63,049 bases of DNA from Bacteroidota bacterium (GCA_026391715.1 JAPLDO010000072.1:1-63049), one strand, 5' to 3'. Shown: positions 52,593 to 61,222, counted from the stretch's first letter. Translations and numbers: made by a program. The notes: a model not told the origin generated them from the letters alone.

Positions 52593-53843
52593 ATGAAGAA
52601 AGAAGTTGAAAATATTATTGTTGTCAAAGATCTTGTGAAGAAATTCGGTTCATTTGTGGCGAACGATCGCCTGACCTTTGAGGTAAAACGTGGGGAGATT
52701 TTTGGTTTCCTCGGGGCAAATGGCGCGGGAAAAACAACAGCAATTAAAATTCTTTGCGGACTCTCTTTTCCCACGTCGGGGGAACTTTCGGTAGCCGGAT
52801 TCGATATTTATACCCAGCGTGAGCAGGTAAAAAGAAACATCGGCTATATGAGCCAGAAGTTCTCCCTTTATGACGATCTTACGGTGTTCGAAAACATCCG
52901 TTTCTATGGCGGAATCTACGGTTTAAGAAAAAAGGAGATTGAAACGCGCGCTGCCGGACTGATGAATCAACTGGGATTTGAAAATGCCCGCGACAAGCTA
53001 ATTCGCGATATTCCGCTTGGCTGGAAACAAAAACTGGCATTTTCGGTGGCAATCCTTCACAACCCTAAAATTGTTTTTCTCGATGAACCTACCGGCGGGG
53101 TGGATCCAATTACCCGACGGCAATTCTGGGATATGATATACGAAGCGGCGCACAACGGAATCACTGTATTTGTTACAACCCATTATATGGATGAAGCCGA
53201 GTATTGCGATCGCGTGTCAATCATGGTTGACGGGCGGATCGCCGCGCTCGATACACCTGACAATTTAAAACGGCAGTTTGGGGTGGAGACGATGAATGAG
53301 GTGTTTATTAAACTTGCGAGACCCCACCCCCTGACCCCTCCCCAAAAAGGGAGGGGAGAAAACATACTCCAAAAAGGAAAAGGGGAAAATAAGGGGCGTG
53401 GAATGCTGGCGCGTTTCAAACCATCTGTAAGCAAACGAAACCTGCTGTTCATCGCCGGGCTGGCATGGACAACCGCTGGCGGAATCCTCACCGGACGCGG
53501 ACTTTCGTATGTGCTACGATTCAGCAGCTTACCTGCGTTGCGCATAGCCGCCGGACTTGTCTTTGGCGTAATTTTCTATGTCCTGCTGTTTGCAAAAATC
53601 TCACGTAAGCACATCAAGCGCATTCGCGGACTCAACATCCCCTACCCTTGCGCCTTTTCCTTTTTCAACATCCGGGGCTACCTGATGATGGCGATAATGA
53701 TATCGGGAGGTATAATGCTTCGCACAATTGACATGGTAAACAAAGACTGGCTTTACAATTTCTATATTGCTATGGGTGTGCCTTTACTGATATCGGCGTC
53801 ACGGTTTTTCTGGTTCCGGGCAACAAACAAAGAAATTTCATGA
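52593..53843 (+). CDS. ABC exporter ATPase fused to a small membrane domain
   Basis: A 416-residue protein. Residues 1-245 are an ABC ATPase with Walker A GANGAGKTT, Walker B FLDEPTGGVDP and the degenerate signature PLGWKQKL found in second halves of YbhF-type exporters. Residues about 246-270 come from a palindromic repeat (53322-53396). From about 271 there is an unrelated domain with about four hydrophobic segments (starting MLARFKPSVSKRNLLF) that I do not recognise. An internal ATG at 53403 with AAGGGG upstream could start that domain as its own 146-residue gene. The reading frame is open throughout, so a true fusion through repeat insertion is equally possible. Confidence 0.82.
   Translation: MKKEVENIIVVKDLVKKFGSFVANDRLTFEVKRGEIFGFLGANGAGKTTAIKILCGLSFPTSGELSVAGFDIYTQREQVKRNIGYMSQKFSLYDDLTVFENIRFYGGIYGLRKKEIETRAAGLMNQLGFENARDKLIRDIPLGWKQKLAFSVAILHNPKIVFLDEPTGGVDPITRRQFWDMIYEAAHNGITVFVTTHYMDEAEYCDRVSIMVDGRIAALDTPDNLKRQFGVETMNEVFIKLARPHPLTPPQKGRGENILQKGKGENKGRGMLARFKPSVSKRNLLFIAGLAWTTAGGILTGRGLSYVLRFSSLPALRIAAGLVFGVIFYVLLFAKISRKHIKRIRGLNIPYPCAFSFFNIRGYLMMAIMISGGIMLRTIDMVNKDWLYNFYIAMGVPLLISASRFFWFRATNKEIS
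53322..53396. repeat. G/C-rich palindromic element, translated in frame
   Basis: A perfect 8-bp inverted repeat (CCCCTCCC at 53335-53342, GGGAGGGG at 53349-53356) lies in a longer G/C-biased stretch with a second A-rich half-copy. It encodes LTPPQKGRGE followed by a lysine/glycine-rich run. It sits exactly between the ATPase end and the membrane domain. Confidence 0.75.
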
Positions 53844-54673
53844 AACGATTCAGGGGATTCGTAATCAAAGAGATTTATCACATTTTCAGGGATTTTCGCA
53901 CACTGATGATTCTGTTCGGACTGCCGGCTGTTCAACTGTTGTTGTTCGGGTATGTGCTTACCAACGAGATAAAGGACGCTAAGATCGCTATTTACGACCC
54001 CTCGAAAGATGTTGTGACACGAAAGCTAAGTGAGAAAATCCTTTCATCGGGTTACTTCATGCTCGAACAGAACCTTAATTCGGTTGCCGAAATTGAACCT
54101 GCTTTCCGGCGGGGAGAGGTGAAACTGGCGCTCATTTATGAACCCGATTTTGCCGGAAAACTCGAAAAAAACGGCAAAGCGCGTATCCAGATAATTGCAG
54201 ACGCTTCCGATCCGAACACGGCAAATATGCTGGTCAACTACACAACAGGGATTATCAGTAACTACATCGCCTCGATGAACTCCGAAAAAGTTCCGGCACA
54301 AATCATCCCCGAAGTTCGCATGATGTACAATGGCGAGCTGAAAGGCGTTTTTATGTTCGTTCCGGGTTTGATGGCAATGCTGCTGATGCTTATCTCTGCG
54401 CTGATGACCTCTCTCTCCATAACACGCGAAAAAGAACTCGGCACCATGGAGCTGCTGCTTGTCTCTCCATTACGCCCTGCGCAGATCATCATCGGAAAGG
54501 TTTTTCCTTATGTATTCCTTGCATTTATTGACGCCTGCATTATCCTCGGACTTGGCAACGCTGTTTTCGGCGTTCCCATCCGCGGAAGCGTTACCCTGCT
54601 GTTGCTTGAAAGTTTACTCTACATCTTTTTCCTTGCGCTGAGCATTAAAAAATTCAATATACGCCTTGCCTGA
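53840..54673 (+). CDS. ABC-2 type permease, C-terminally short
   Basis: A 277-residue ABC-2 permease similar to the start of YbhS/YbhR proteins: an N-terminal membrane anchor (about 20-45), a large periplasmic domain (about 50-165), and three to four membrane segments including EKELGTMELLLVSPLRP. The related gene next door has 372 residues. This one stops after LLYIFFLALSI and lacks the last roughly 95 residues, which normally hold two more membrane helices. A deletion is likely because the next start codon overlaps its stop. It overlaps the upstream gene by 4 bases, so the operon is intact. Whether it is functional is unclear. Confidence 0.8.
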   Translation: MKRFRGFVIKEIYHIFRDFRTLMILFGLPAVQLLLFGYVLTNEIKDAKIAIYDPSKDVVTRKLSEKILSSGYFMLEQNLNSVAEIEPAFRRGEVKLALIYEPDFAGKLEKNGKARIQIIADASDPNTANMLVNYTTGIISNYIASMNSEKVPAQIIPEVRMMYNGELKGVFMFVPGLMAMLLMLISALMTSLSITREKELGTMELLLVSPLRPAQIIIGKVFPYVFLAFIDACIILGLGNAVFGVPIRGSVTLLLLESLLYIFFLALSIKKFNIRLA

Positions 54674-55791
54674 TGAGGACAATTCTATATATAATTCAGA
54701 AAGAATTTCTACAGGTTTTTCGCAACAAGGCGATGTTGCCAATCATTTTCGTTGTTCCCATCATGCAACTCATTATTCTTGTTAACGCGGCTACTTATGA
54801 AATGAAGCATATCCGTGTTTGCGTTGTTGATCTTGATCTTTCAGGTTCATCGCGGAAACTAATCAGCAAATACAGCGGCTCCCCCTTTTACCAAATCCAT
54901 AGCAGTTCATTTTCGTATAAGGCGGCAGAAGATGAGATGAAGAAGGGTGATGTGGATATGATTATTCAGATACCAGCCGGCTTTGAGAAACAGGCTCTTA
55001 AGGACGGAAAAGCAAAGGCGCAGTTTGTGATTAATGCAATCAACGGTCAGTCGGCAGGTTTGATCAATGCCTATTCAACTATGATTCTGGTTGACTATAA
55101 CCGGGAAATAGTGGCGGAAAACTTCAGTCCGGCGATGATGATCGGGATAAAGAGCATCAGCGCCGACTATAGTTACTGGTATAATCCCAAACTGAACTAT
55201 AAGACCTACATGGTTCCGGGAATTCTTGTACTGCTGATCACTATAATCGGTTTGCTGCTTTCGGGTATGAATATCGTGAGGGAAAAGGAGATCGGCACTA
55301 TAGAACAGATCAATGTAACGCCCATTAATAAAATCCAGTTCATTGCGGGAAAGCTGATACCATTCTGGATTATCGGGCTTTTCGAACTGGCGTTTGGACT
55401 GGCTGTTGGAAAGTTATTGTTTAATATTCCTATGGAAGGAAACCTGGGATTGGTGTTCATGTCGGCGGCGGTCTATCTTTTTGTAATTTTGGCGTTTGGG
55501 CTGCTGATTTCTACAATTACAAATACGCAACAGCAATCCATGCTCGTTTCGTTCTTTTTCATGGTGGTTTTTATTTTGATGAGCGGTTTGTTCACCTCCA
55601 TTGAAAGTATGCCGCAATGGGCTCAAAACCTCGACCGGCTTAATCCGTTGATGTATTTTATCAGGATTATGCGTATGGTACTGTTGAAAGGTTCAACGTT
55701 TGCCGACATCAGCCATCATTTTTTCGCACTCGTGGTTTACGCTGTATGCGTTTTGAGCCTGGCGATATGGAGGTACAGGAAAGTCTCTTAA
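54673..55791 (+). CDS. ABC-2 type permease (YbhR-like)
   Basis: A 372-residue full-length ABC-2 permease. It has an N-terminal helix (about 20-45), a periplasmic domain (about 50-175), then five membrane segments, with REKEIGTIEQINVTPI between the second and third helix and a SIESMPQWAQ stretch before the last. It should form the membrane channel of the exporter with the shorter permease encoded directly before it (1-base overlap). The substrate could be drugs, lipids or other hydrophobic molecules; nothing in the sequence decides. Confidence 0.9.
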   Translation: MRTILYIIQKEFLQVFRNKAMLPIIFVVPIMQLIILVNAATYEMKHIRVCVVDLDLSGSSRKLISKYSGSPFYQIHSSSFSYKAAEDEMKKGDVDMIIQIPAGFEKQALKDGKAKAQFVINAINGQSAGLINAYSTMILVDYNREIVAENFSPAMMIGIKSISADYSYWYNPKLNYKTYMVPGILVLLITIIGLLLSGMNIVREKEIGTIEQINVTPINKIQFIAGKLIPFWIIGLFELAFGLAVGKLLFNIPMEGNLGLVFMSAAVYLFVILAFGLLISTITNTQQQSMLVSFFFMVVFILMSGLFTSIESMPQWAQNLDRLNPLMYFIRIMRMVLLKGSTFADISHHFFALVVYAVCVLSLAIWRYRKVS

Positions 55792-55800
55792 ATCAATATA

Positions 55801-57222
55801 TTGAATAAGAAATCGCGAAAATTCATCATCGTCAGGGCAATACTTCTGGGTTTGGCGGTTGTCGCCATTGCGTTCGTGACTACCTGGAATCTCTACCACA
55901 AAGAGGAAGCCAAAAAGGACGCCTTGCGGCGGATTCGGGAACGGGGCTATCTGATTGCTCTTACCGACAAAAACACACTCAACTATTTTATCAGTCGCGG
56001 CGCGCCTATGGGATATCAGCTCGATTTGATCCAATCGTTCGGCAAATTCCTCGGCGTCCCCGTGAAAATTATTGCGAGCAACGACTTGTCGAGGTTAAAC
56101 TACCTTCTGGAATACAATGCCGCCGACATCATCGCTCTTAATCTGCCGCTGACGAGTGAAGGGAAAAAACTGGTCAGATTTTCCGATCCCATTGGCGAGA
56201 CACGGCTTGTTTTAGTTCAGAGAAAAGGAAAGGAATCAGGGAATAGTAATTCAGCGGCAGTTAAAATTCTGAAGGATTTTCCACCTGATACAGTTTACTT
56301 ACGGGCAAATCCTTTTATGACGTCGTTGTACCACTCCTTCCTGAAAAAGACCGGCAAAAAGGCGATTCTGAAAGAGGTTGCCGACATTAGCGAGGATGAG
56401 CTGATCATGCAGGTTTCATCGGGCAGAATCCGCTTTGCTTTAATCCAGGAGAATGTTGCAATGGTTTATCACCGCAACTATCCTAACCTCGACATATCGG
56501 TACTGGCTTTTCCAATGTTTAAATATAGCTGGGGGATCGGACTTCACTCCGATTCGCTGCGCAAAAAAGTTAATGAGTGGTTAAAGGAGGAAAAGAAATC
56601 GGGCGATCTCAAGCACACCTACCTTTCGTATTTCCAGAATAACCGTATCAATGGATATTTCAGAAGCGATTATTTTTCGGTGAATGGAAATAAACTTTCA
56701 CCCTTTGATGAAGCTATCAGAATCCACAGCAAACTAATTATGTGGGACTGGCGGCTGGTTGCTTCGCTGATTTATCAGGAATCAAACTTTCAAACCGGGC
56801 TTGTATCGGCGCAAAGAGCCAGCGGATTGATGCAGTTGCTGCCCGAAACAGCGGTAAAATTTGGCATTGACAGCGTTGCAACCCCTGCGAAACAGATCGC
56901 TGGCGGAGTTAAATACCTCCGGTTTATTGACAAACTACTTCCCGAAGAGATCACCAATCCCGTAGAACGGGTTTATTTTGTTCTTGCCACTTACAATGTA
57001 GGCATCGGCAGGGTACTTGCTGCGCGGCAAAAAGCTGAAAAATATGGTCGCAATAAAAATTTATGGAACCGGCATGTTGATTACTACCTGCTTCACCGCT
57101 CAAAAAAAGATCCGGTGGGCAAACCAGATTCTGCCGAAATATACCCCATAGATTACAAGACCGAAGGATTTGTGGATGATGTTGTGAGTAGGTATTATCA
57201 TTACAGGAATCTGATCAAATGA
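55801..57222 (+). CDS. mltF: MltF-like membrane-bound lytic murein transglycosylase
   Basis: A 473-residue protein using a TTG start at 55801, 9 bases after the permease. An N-terminal membrane anchor (about 10-30) precedes a periplasmic solute-binding (SBP_bac_3) domain (about 42-275) and a C-terminal SLT domain. The catalytic glutamate is in LIYQESNF (about 325), followed by ASGLMQLLPETA and the AGGVKYLRFID/TYNVGIGRV motifs. Such enzymes cleave peptidoglycan to 1,6-anhydromuropeptides. Close spacing to the exporter may mean co-transcription, although the functions need not be linked. Confidence 0.92.
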   Translation: MNKKSRKFIIVRAILLGLAVVAIAFVTTWNLYHKEEAKKDALRRIRERGYLIALTDKNTLNYFISRGAPMGYQLDLIQSFGKFLGVPVKIIASNDLSRLNYLLEYNAADIIALNLPLTSEGKKLVRFSDPIGETRLVLVQRKGKESGNSNSAAVKILKDFPPDTVYLRANPFMTSLYHSFLKKTGKKAILKEVADISEDELIMQVSSGRIRFALIQENVAMVYHRNYPNLDISVLAFPMFKYSWGIGLHSDSLRKKVNEWLKEEKKSGDLKHTYLSYFQNNRINGYFRSDYFSVNGNKLSPFDEAIRIHSKLIMWDWRLVASLIYQESNFQTGLVSAQRASGLMQLLPETAVKFGIDSVATPAKQIAGGVKYLRFIDKLLPEEITNPVERVYFVLATYNVGIGRVLAARQKAEKYGRNKNLWNRHVDYYLLHRSKKDPVGKPDSAEIYPIDYKTEGFVDDVVSRYYHYRNLIK

Positions 57223-57345
57223 TCTGTTCACGGCTTACACAGGTCGCCGTTGAATTACGAAATCATTTTTACTCCATATAAAAAGAAAAGGAGCAAAGAA
57301 AAAAAACGAGTGAAACTCTTATACCTTTGTCACAAACTTCCAATT

Positions 57346-58605
57346 ATGACTACTCAAACAACCTGCATCAGATGTTGCATTATTCTGGCTTTTACAATAG
57401 CCATTTCAGCGCAGATATTTTCACAAACACAGGCTCAATGGCGCGGCGACGACCGGCGCGGTATTTATCCCGAAACATCAGCCATTGCTGTATGGCCCGA
57501 AGGCGGTCCGAAACTTCTCTGGTCAACAGAAGAGGTTGGCGACGGCTACGGCTCTCCGGTATTTCTCGACGGGAAACTTTATATCTGTGGCGCTCTTGAT
57601 TCTGCGGCATACCTTTTTGTTTTTGATCTCAGCGGAAAACTGATCCGAAAGGCGCCATTCGGAAAAGAGTGGGTTATTAACTATGCCGGTTCGAGAATGG
57701 CGCCAACCATCGCCGACGGGTTGATCTATCTCAGCACAGGGATGGGGTCGCTGGTTTGCCTTGATCTGACAACTCTCGCCGAAAAATGGCGCGTTGAAGG
57801 AAACGCCGGTTTCCATAACGTCCTGCCACTCTTCGGTCATTCCGAATCGCCCGCAATAGATGGCGACCTTATCTTTTTTACGCCGGGCGGAAAAGATACC
57901 AACGTTGTTGCGCTTAATCGCTTCACCGGAAAAATTGTGTGGATTTGCAATGGCAATGGCGAACGACCTGCGTATAATTCCCCGCTGGTAATCAAACTTA
58001 TGACACGTTCCGTTCTCGTTACATTCACTGCCTATTCCCTGATGGGCATTGATACAAAAACCGGAAAACTGCTCTGGACACATCAGCAGGATAACATTCC
58101 AATACCTGAACGTAAACCCGGCAATGGCGACACCCACAGCAATACGGTTTGGTACGACAACGGCGCGCTTTATTATATTGCCGGCGATGGCAACGGCGCA
58201 GTAAAGTTGAACCTGTCATTTGACGGAAGCGGCATCAGCGAGGCTTGGCGAAACAAAGCTATTGATAATTACATGGGAGGATTTATTAAGATGGGAAACC
58301 TTATTTACAGCGGAAGCGACACTAAAAAATCGTTCTTCAGCCTGAACATCGCCACCGGCGAAATTACCGATACCCTGAAATGCGGAATCGGCGCCCTGAT
58401 TTCTGATGGAAAAATGCTCTATTATTATAACCAGCGCGGAGAGGTGAACCTGATACGACAAAGTACTCCCGGCATGAAACTAATCAGTAAATTCAAAATA
58501 ACAATGGGCGCCAAGGAACATTTTGCTCACCCTGTAATCAATAATGGGATATTGTACATTCGCCACGGGAAGGCTTTGATGGCTTATGATATCGCTGGTA
58601 AATAA
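57346..58605 (+). CDS. Exported PQQ-like beta-propeller protein
   Basis: The ATG at 57346 gives a 419-residue protein starting with a clean signal peptide (TTCIRCCIILAFTIAISAQ, cleaved near QTQA). The upstream extension to 57250 is Lys-rich and is rejected. The mature part begins QWRGDDRRGIYPE, as in many PQQ-binding-like repeat proteins, and contains repeated GxLxW-type strands (LLWSTEEV, GKIVWIC, GKLLWTH) that form a propeller. No dehydrogenase active-site residues were recognised, so it may be a scaffold or lyase-like protein and not a true quinoprotein. It follows mltF by 123 bases and probably has its own promoter. Confidence 0.85.
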   Translation: MTTQTTCIRCCIILAFTIAISAQIFSQTQAQWRGDDRRGIYPETSAIAVWPEGGPKLLWSTEEVGDGYGSPVFLDGKLYICGALDSAAYLFVFDLSGKLIRKAPFGKEWVINYAGSRMAPTIADGLIYLSTGMGSLVCLDLTTLAEKWRVEGNAGFHNVLPLFGHSESPAIDGDLIFFTPGGKDTNVVALNRFTGKIVWICNGNGERPAYNSPLVIKLMTRSVLVTFTAYSLMGIDTKTGKLLWTHQQDNIPIPERKPGNGDTHSNTVWYDNGALYYIAGDGNGAVKLNLSFDGSGISEAWRNKAIDNYMGGFIKMGNLIYSGSDTKKSFFSLNIATGEITDTLKCGIGALISDGKMLYYYNQRGEVNLIRQSTPGMKLISKFKITMGAKEHFAHPVINNGILYIRHGKALMAYDIAGK

Positions 58606-58607
58606 AC

Positions 58608-58640
58608 GGTTCAAGGTTCAAGGTTCAAGGTTCAAGGTTT
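58608..58640. repeat. Heptamer tandem repeat GGTTCAA, with decayed flank
   Basis: Four head-to-tail GGTTCAA units begin 3 bases after the propeller gene stop, and decayed AATTCCA-type units follow to about 58675. The rest of the gap to 58919 is AT-rich; only a candidate -7 box (58795-58802) was noted. Confidence 0.9.
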
Positions 58641-58794
58641 CAGTCCCCAAATTCCAGGACTCAAATTCCAAATTTTTGCTTTCAAGGCTTATTAAATCAT
58701 TCCCGTCAGTGTCTGAAAACGATGAAATAACCCTTTTCGTCGGGTGTTACCATTGATTGAACGATTAACCTTAAAACGGTTCCTGTCTTTTGGA

Positions 58795-58802
58795 TAATTT
58801 TG
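58795..58802 (+). promoter_or_regulatory. Candidate -7 box for the small-protein/nuclease pair
   Basis: TAATTTTG fits TAnnTTTG, about 118 bases before the small exported gene. No -33 box at the right distance was found. Confidence 0.35.
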
Positions 58803-58919
58803 CAGCTCAATTAATTAATAATCTGTTAATTGTTAAATAATTGTTAACGGATCGTGAAACTGTAACATTCCAAACTAAGAACCGTCTCATGGTCACAAAA
58901 CAGAATAAGTAATTTAAAA

Positions 58920-59195
58920 ATGAAAACGATGAAAACAATAAATAAAACGAAAATCATTCTAATACTCCTAGCAGTACTTGGTTTCCAGATAAATACGATT
59001 TTTGCATCAGCAACTCCGAAAGTTGCCATGGATAACGATGGCGCTCCCGATACTGAGATTAATATCGGGATACTTGCTCCGGTAACACCCTGGGAAGCAG
59101 ACTTTGAAGAGGTTTCAAATCAAAATATGACGTCATTGAATGATATTTTAGCCCCGGTTACTCCCGTTACCGCCGATTTTGATGACGAAATATAA
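58920..59195 (+). CDS. Small exported protein with two LAPVTP-xx-ADF repeats
   Basis: A 91-residue protein with a basic N-terminus and hydrophobic signal (about 10-30), then a short acidic mature part. Two imperfect repeats, ILAPVTPWEADFEEV (near 50) and ILAPVTPVTADFDDEI (last 16 residues), make up most of it. I do not recognise a defined function. The nuclease gene begins 3 bases downstream, so the pair is almost certainly co-transcribed. A protective or chaperone-like role toward the nuclease is possible but speculative. Confidence 0.8.
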   Translation: MKTMKTINKTKIILILLAVLGFQINTIFASATPKVAMDNDGAPDTEINIGILAPVTPWEADFEEVSNQNMTSLNDILAPVTPVTADFDDEI

Positions 59196-59198
59196 TCC

Positions 59199-60107
59199 TT
59201 GCAGGAAATGATTAATAAAACCTTTGCTTTCCGGTCAATCGTAATACTCCTGATTGTTTTTTCAGGCGTTATATCCAGGCTTTCTGCTCAGGAAGGAACA
59301 AAAACGCCCGATGGGACTAACCTGAAACGAAGTTCATATTTTGGAGTACAATCAACAATTCCTTCATATAAAAGAGTAAATCCTGACTTCAAAGACCTTG
59401 AATTGCCTTGTTCTGCGGATGGCGACGAAATAATCAGGCACACCGGATATACCTTATCTTACAACAGAGAGCATAAACAAGCCAGATGGGTTGCATACAA
59501 ACTTACCGCAGAGGAGACCCGTCCGGCGGTGAAACGCAATAACCGGTTTATACCCGACCCCGAAGTATTGACAGGTTCTGCTTCAAATAACGATTATAAA
59601 AATTCCGGTTACGACAAGGGGCATCTGGCGCCATCGGCAGATATGTGCTATTCAACGGTAACGATGCAGGAGTCATTTTTCCTTTCAAATATGTCGCCGC
59701 AAAAACCCGGCTTTAATCGCGGAATCTGGAAGGAACTTGAAGCTCAGGTTAGGCAGTGGGCGATTGACGATAGCGCTCTATTTATTGTAACCGGCGGCGT
59801 TTTAACTTCAGGTTTGACCTCGATTGGAATCAACAAGGTTAGTGTGCCGCAATTGTTTTACAAGGTCATTCTCGATTTTCACGGAGATGTTCCAAAGGGA
59901 ATCGGTTTCGTTATTCCAAATGATAAATCGGATAAAAGAATACAGAGTTATACTGTAACGATTGACAGTGTGGAAGTTTTAACCGGATTTAACTTTTTCT
60001 GTCGCCTGCCCGACGACATGGAAAATAAAATTGAATCAGTGGCAGATACAACCTTATGGCGCTGGCAGCCGGTTTCGGGCAGGCATGGAAAGCAGGATGA
60101 AGATTAG
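59199..60107 (+). CDS. Exported DNA/RNA non-specific endonuclease (NucA/beta-beta-alpha-Me)
   Basis: A 302-residue secreted nuclease. A signal peptide (hydrophobic residues about 12-30) precedes a domain with the catalytic motif DKGHLAPSAD near 140, the variant of DRGH found in NucA-type enzymes, then SNMSPQKPGFNRGIWKELE near 168-186 with the metal-binding asparagine. It should cut DNA and RNA in the periplasm or medium with Mg2+. The frame opens with TTG at 59199; an ATG at 59208 (MINKTFAF) is the alternative. It follows the small repeat protein by 3 bases and meets the SRPBCC gene head-to-tail, end to end, with 4 bases between. Confidence 0.88.
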   Translation: MQEMINKTFAFRSIVILLIVFSGVISRLSAQEGTKTPDGTNLKRSSYFGVQSTIPSYKRVNPDFKDLELPCSADGDEIIRHTGYTLSYNREHKQARWVAYKLTAEETRPAVKRNNRFIPDPEVLTGSASNNDYKNSGYDKGHLAPSADMCYSTVTMQESFFLSNMSPQKPGFNRGIWKELEAQVRQWAIDDSALFIVTGGVLTSGLTSIGINKVSVPQLFYKVILDFHGDVPKGIGFVIPNDKSDKRIQSYTVTIDSVEVLTGFNFFCRLPDDMENKIESVADTTLWRWQPVSGRHGKQDED

Positions 60108-60111
60108 GAAC

Positions 60112-60492
60112 CTATTCGCGGTAGAACTCTTTTAACGCGCCAAAATAGCTATGATCCCAGCCGTCGGCAAAATCAAGGTATTCGTCATCAGGAATATTGG
60201 TGTGGATCAATTCTACCGAAACGCCATCTCCTCGTGGATGAAGGATGATCGTAACTATTGACGCTTCCTCCCGCTCTCCGAAATACCATTCCTGAACAAT
60301 CTTTTTATTCTCTTCAAAGGAAAGATTTTTCCCACAGATGCTGCCATCCCACAAAGAAAATTCGCTGCCAGGTTCGGTTGACATAATGGCGGGTTCGCCT
60401 GTCCAAAGCTGGATGGTAACCGGATTTGTAAGAGCAATCCATACATCGGACGGCGGCGCAGCAATGCTGTAATATTTTTTATAATCCTTCAT
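60112..60492 (-). CDS. SRPBCC/AHSA1-like domain protein
   Basis: A 126-residue protein of the START-like SRPBCC superfamily in its AHSA1-like form: an N-terminal KKYYSIAAPPSDVWIALTNP strand-helix and a C-terminal FADGWDHSYFGALKEFYRE helix frame a cavity-forming sheet with QEW and VTI strands. Such small proteins bind hydrophobic ligands or chaperone clients; no substrate can be named. It converges on the nuclease gene (4 bases apart) and has a small hypothetical gene upstream. Confidence 0.8.
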   Translation of the reverse strand: MKDYKKYYSIAAPPSDVWIALTNPVTIQLWTGEPAIMSTEPGSEFSLWDGSICGKNLSFEENKKIVQEWYFGEREEASIVTIILHPRGDGVSVELIHTNIPDDEYLDFADGWDHSYFGALKEFYRE

Positions 60493-60525
60493 AAATACAA
60501 TTTGATGAATTGCAAACCTGGCGCG

Positions 60526-60720
60526 TTATTTTCGCCGGAGTTCATAACGGTATCGAGTTTCGGATTCGAGATTTTTATCATCAATGAAAATAATGGTTTT
60601 TCCGCCATCGAGTACCACGGGGTATTTATTAACAACCGAACCCGACAATAATTTTGCCGCCGGTACATGGTTCCTGTGATTTGACAGGTTCATTCTGTTT
60701 TGAATCAGATCATTTTTCAT
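60526..60720 (-). CDS. Small hypothetical protein
   Basis: A 64-residue soluble protein. Its second half, VVLDGGKTIIFIDDKNLESETRYRYELRRK, has regular beta-strand and charged-turn character typical of a real coding sequence. I do not recognise the family. It lies on the same strand as the SRPBCC gene and is 33 bases upstream of it. Confidence 0.55.
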   Translation of the reverse strand: MKNDLIQNRMNLSNHRNHVPAAKLLSGSVVNKYPVVLDGGKTIIFIDDKNLESETRYRYELRRK

Positions 60721-60837
60721 AGAGTTCCTTGAGTTTATTCCATAACCAGATGAGTCATATTTGTTTTTCGGGACTAATATACATCAATTACCGCCAATTT
60801 CGCCGATGAATAACAAATAGTTAATAACAGCGGAATG

Positions 60838-61017
60838 TTAATAACTTCTGAAAGTTATTTCCAAATCTTTTTCAACGCCTTCGCGGGTCATCAATCCTTC
60901 CGGTTTTCCAACCTCCTCGCCAACTCGCGGCATGCGGAACTGATGTAAAAAATAATTGACTATGCATCGGCAGAATGACTTTATTTCTATCAAATGTCTT
61001 ATAACTCTGTCGGTCAT
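60838..61017 (-). CDS. Possible small hypothetical protein (59 residues)
   Basis: An ATG at 61017 opens a frame of 59 residues ending at TAA 60838-60840. It starts MTDRVIRHLIEIKSFCRC and ends GVEKDLEITFRSY. The second half (VGEEVGKPEGLMTREGVEKDL) looks like coding sequence, but I recognise no family and no clear ribosome-binding site precedes it. The neighbouring non-coding stretches 60721-60837 and 61018-61222 show nothing else I can support. Confidence 0.35.
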   Translation of the reverse strand: MTDRVIRHLIEIKSFCRCIVNYFLHQFRMPRVGEEVGKPEGLMTREGVEKDLEITFRSY

Positions 61018-61222
61018 AATTCGGATTTATAGTTCGCATCAATAACTGCAAGGTACGAACATTAATCCAATTTCAGATTTCATGGCATAAGTTTCAGATT
61101 TCACGACCTTGCCGGAAACTAATTTGGCGCTAATTATTTAAAAACTATGGCAGATATTGTAAGAAAGGTCACTTTTACCAATTCCCAAAACACTGATCTA
61201 AAAATTCGCCCCCCCTGCTCCT

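Noticed and set aside
57250-57345. Longer N-terminus for the propeller protein
   Set aside because: The added 32 residues are lysine-rich and precede a clean signal peptide that starts at the ATG at 57346.
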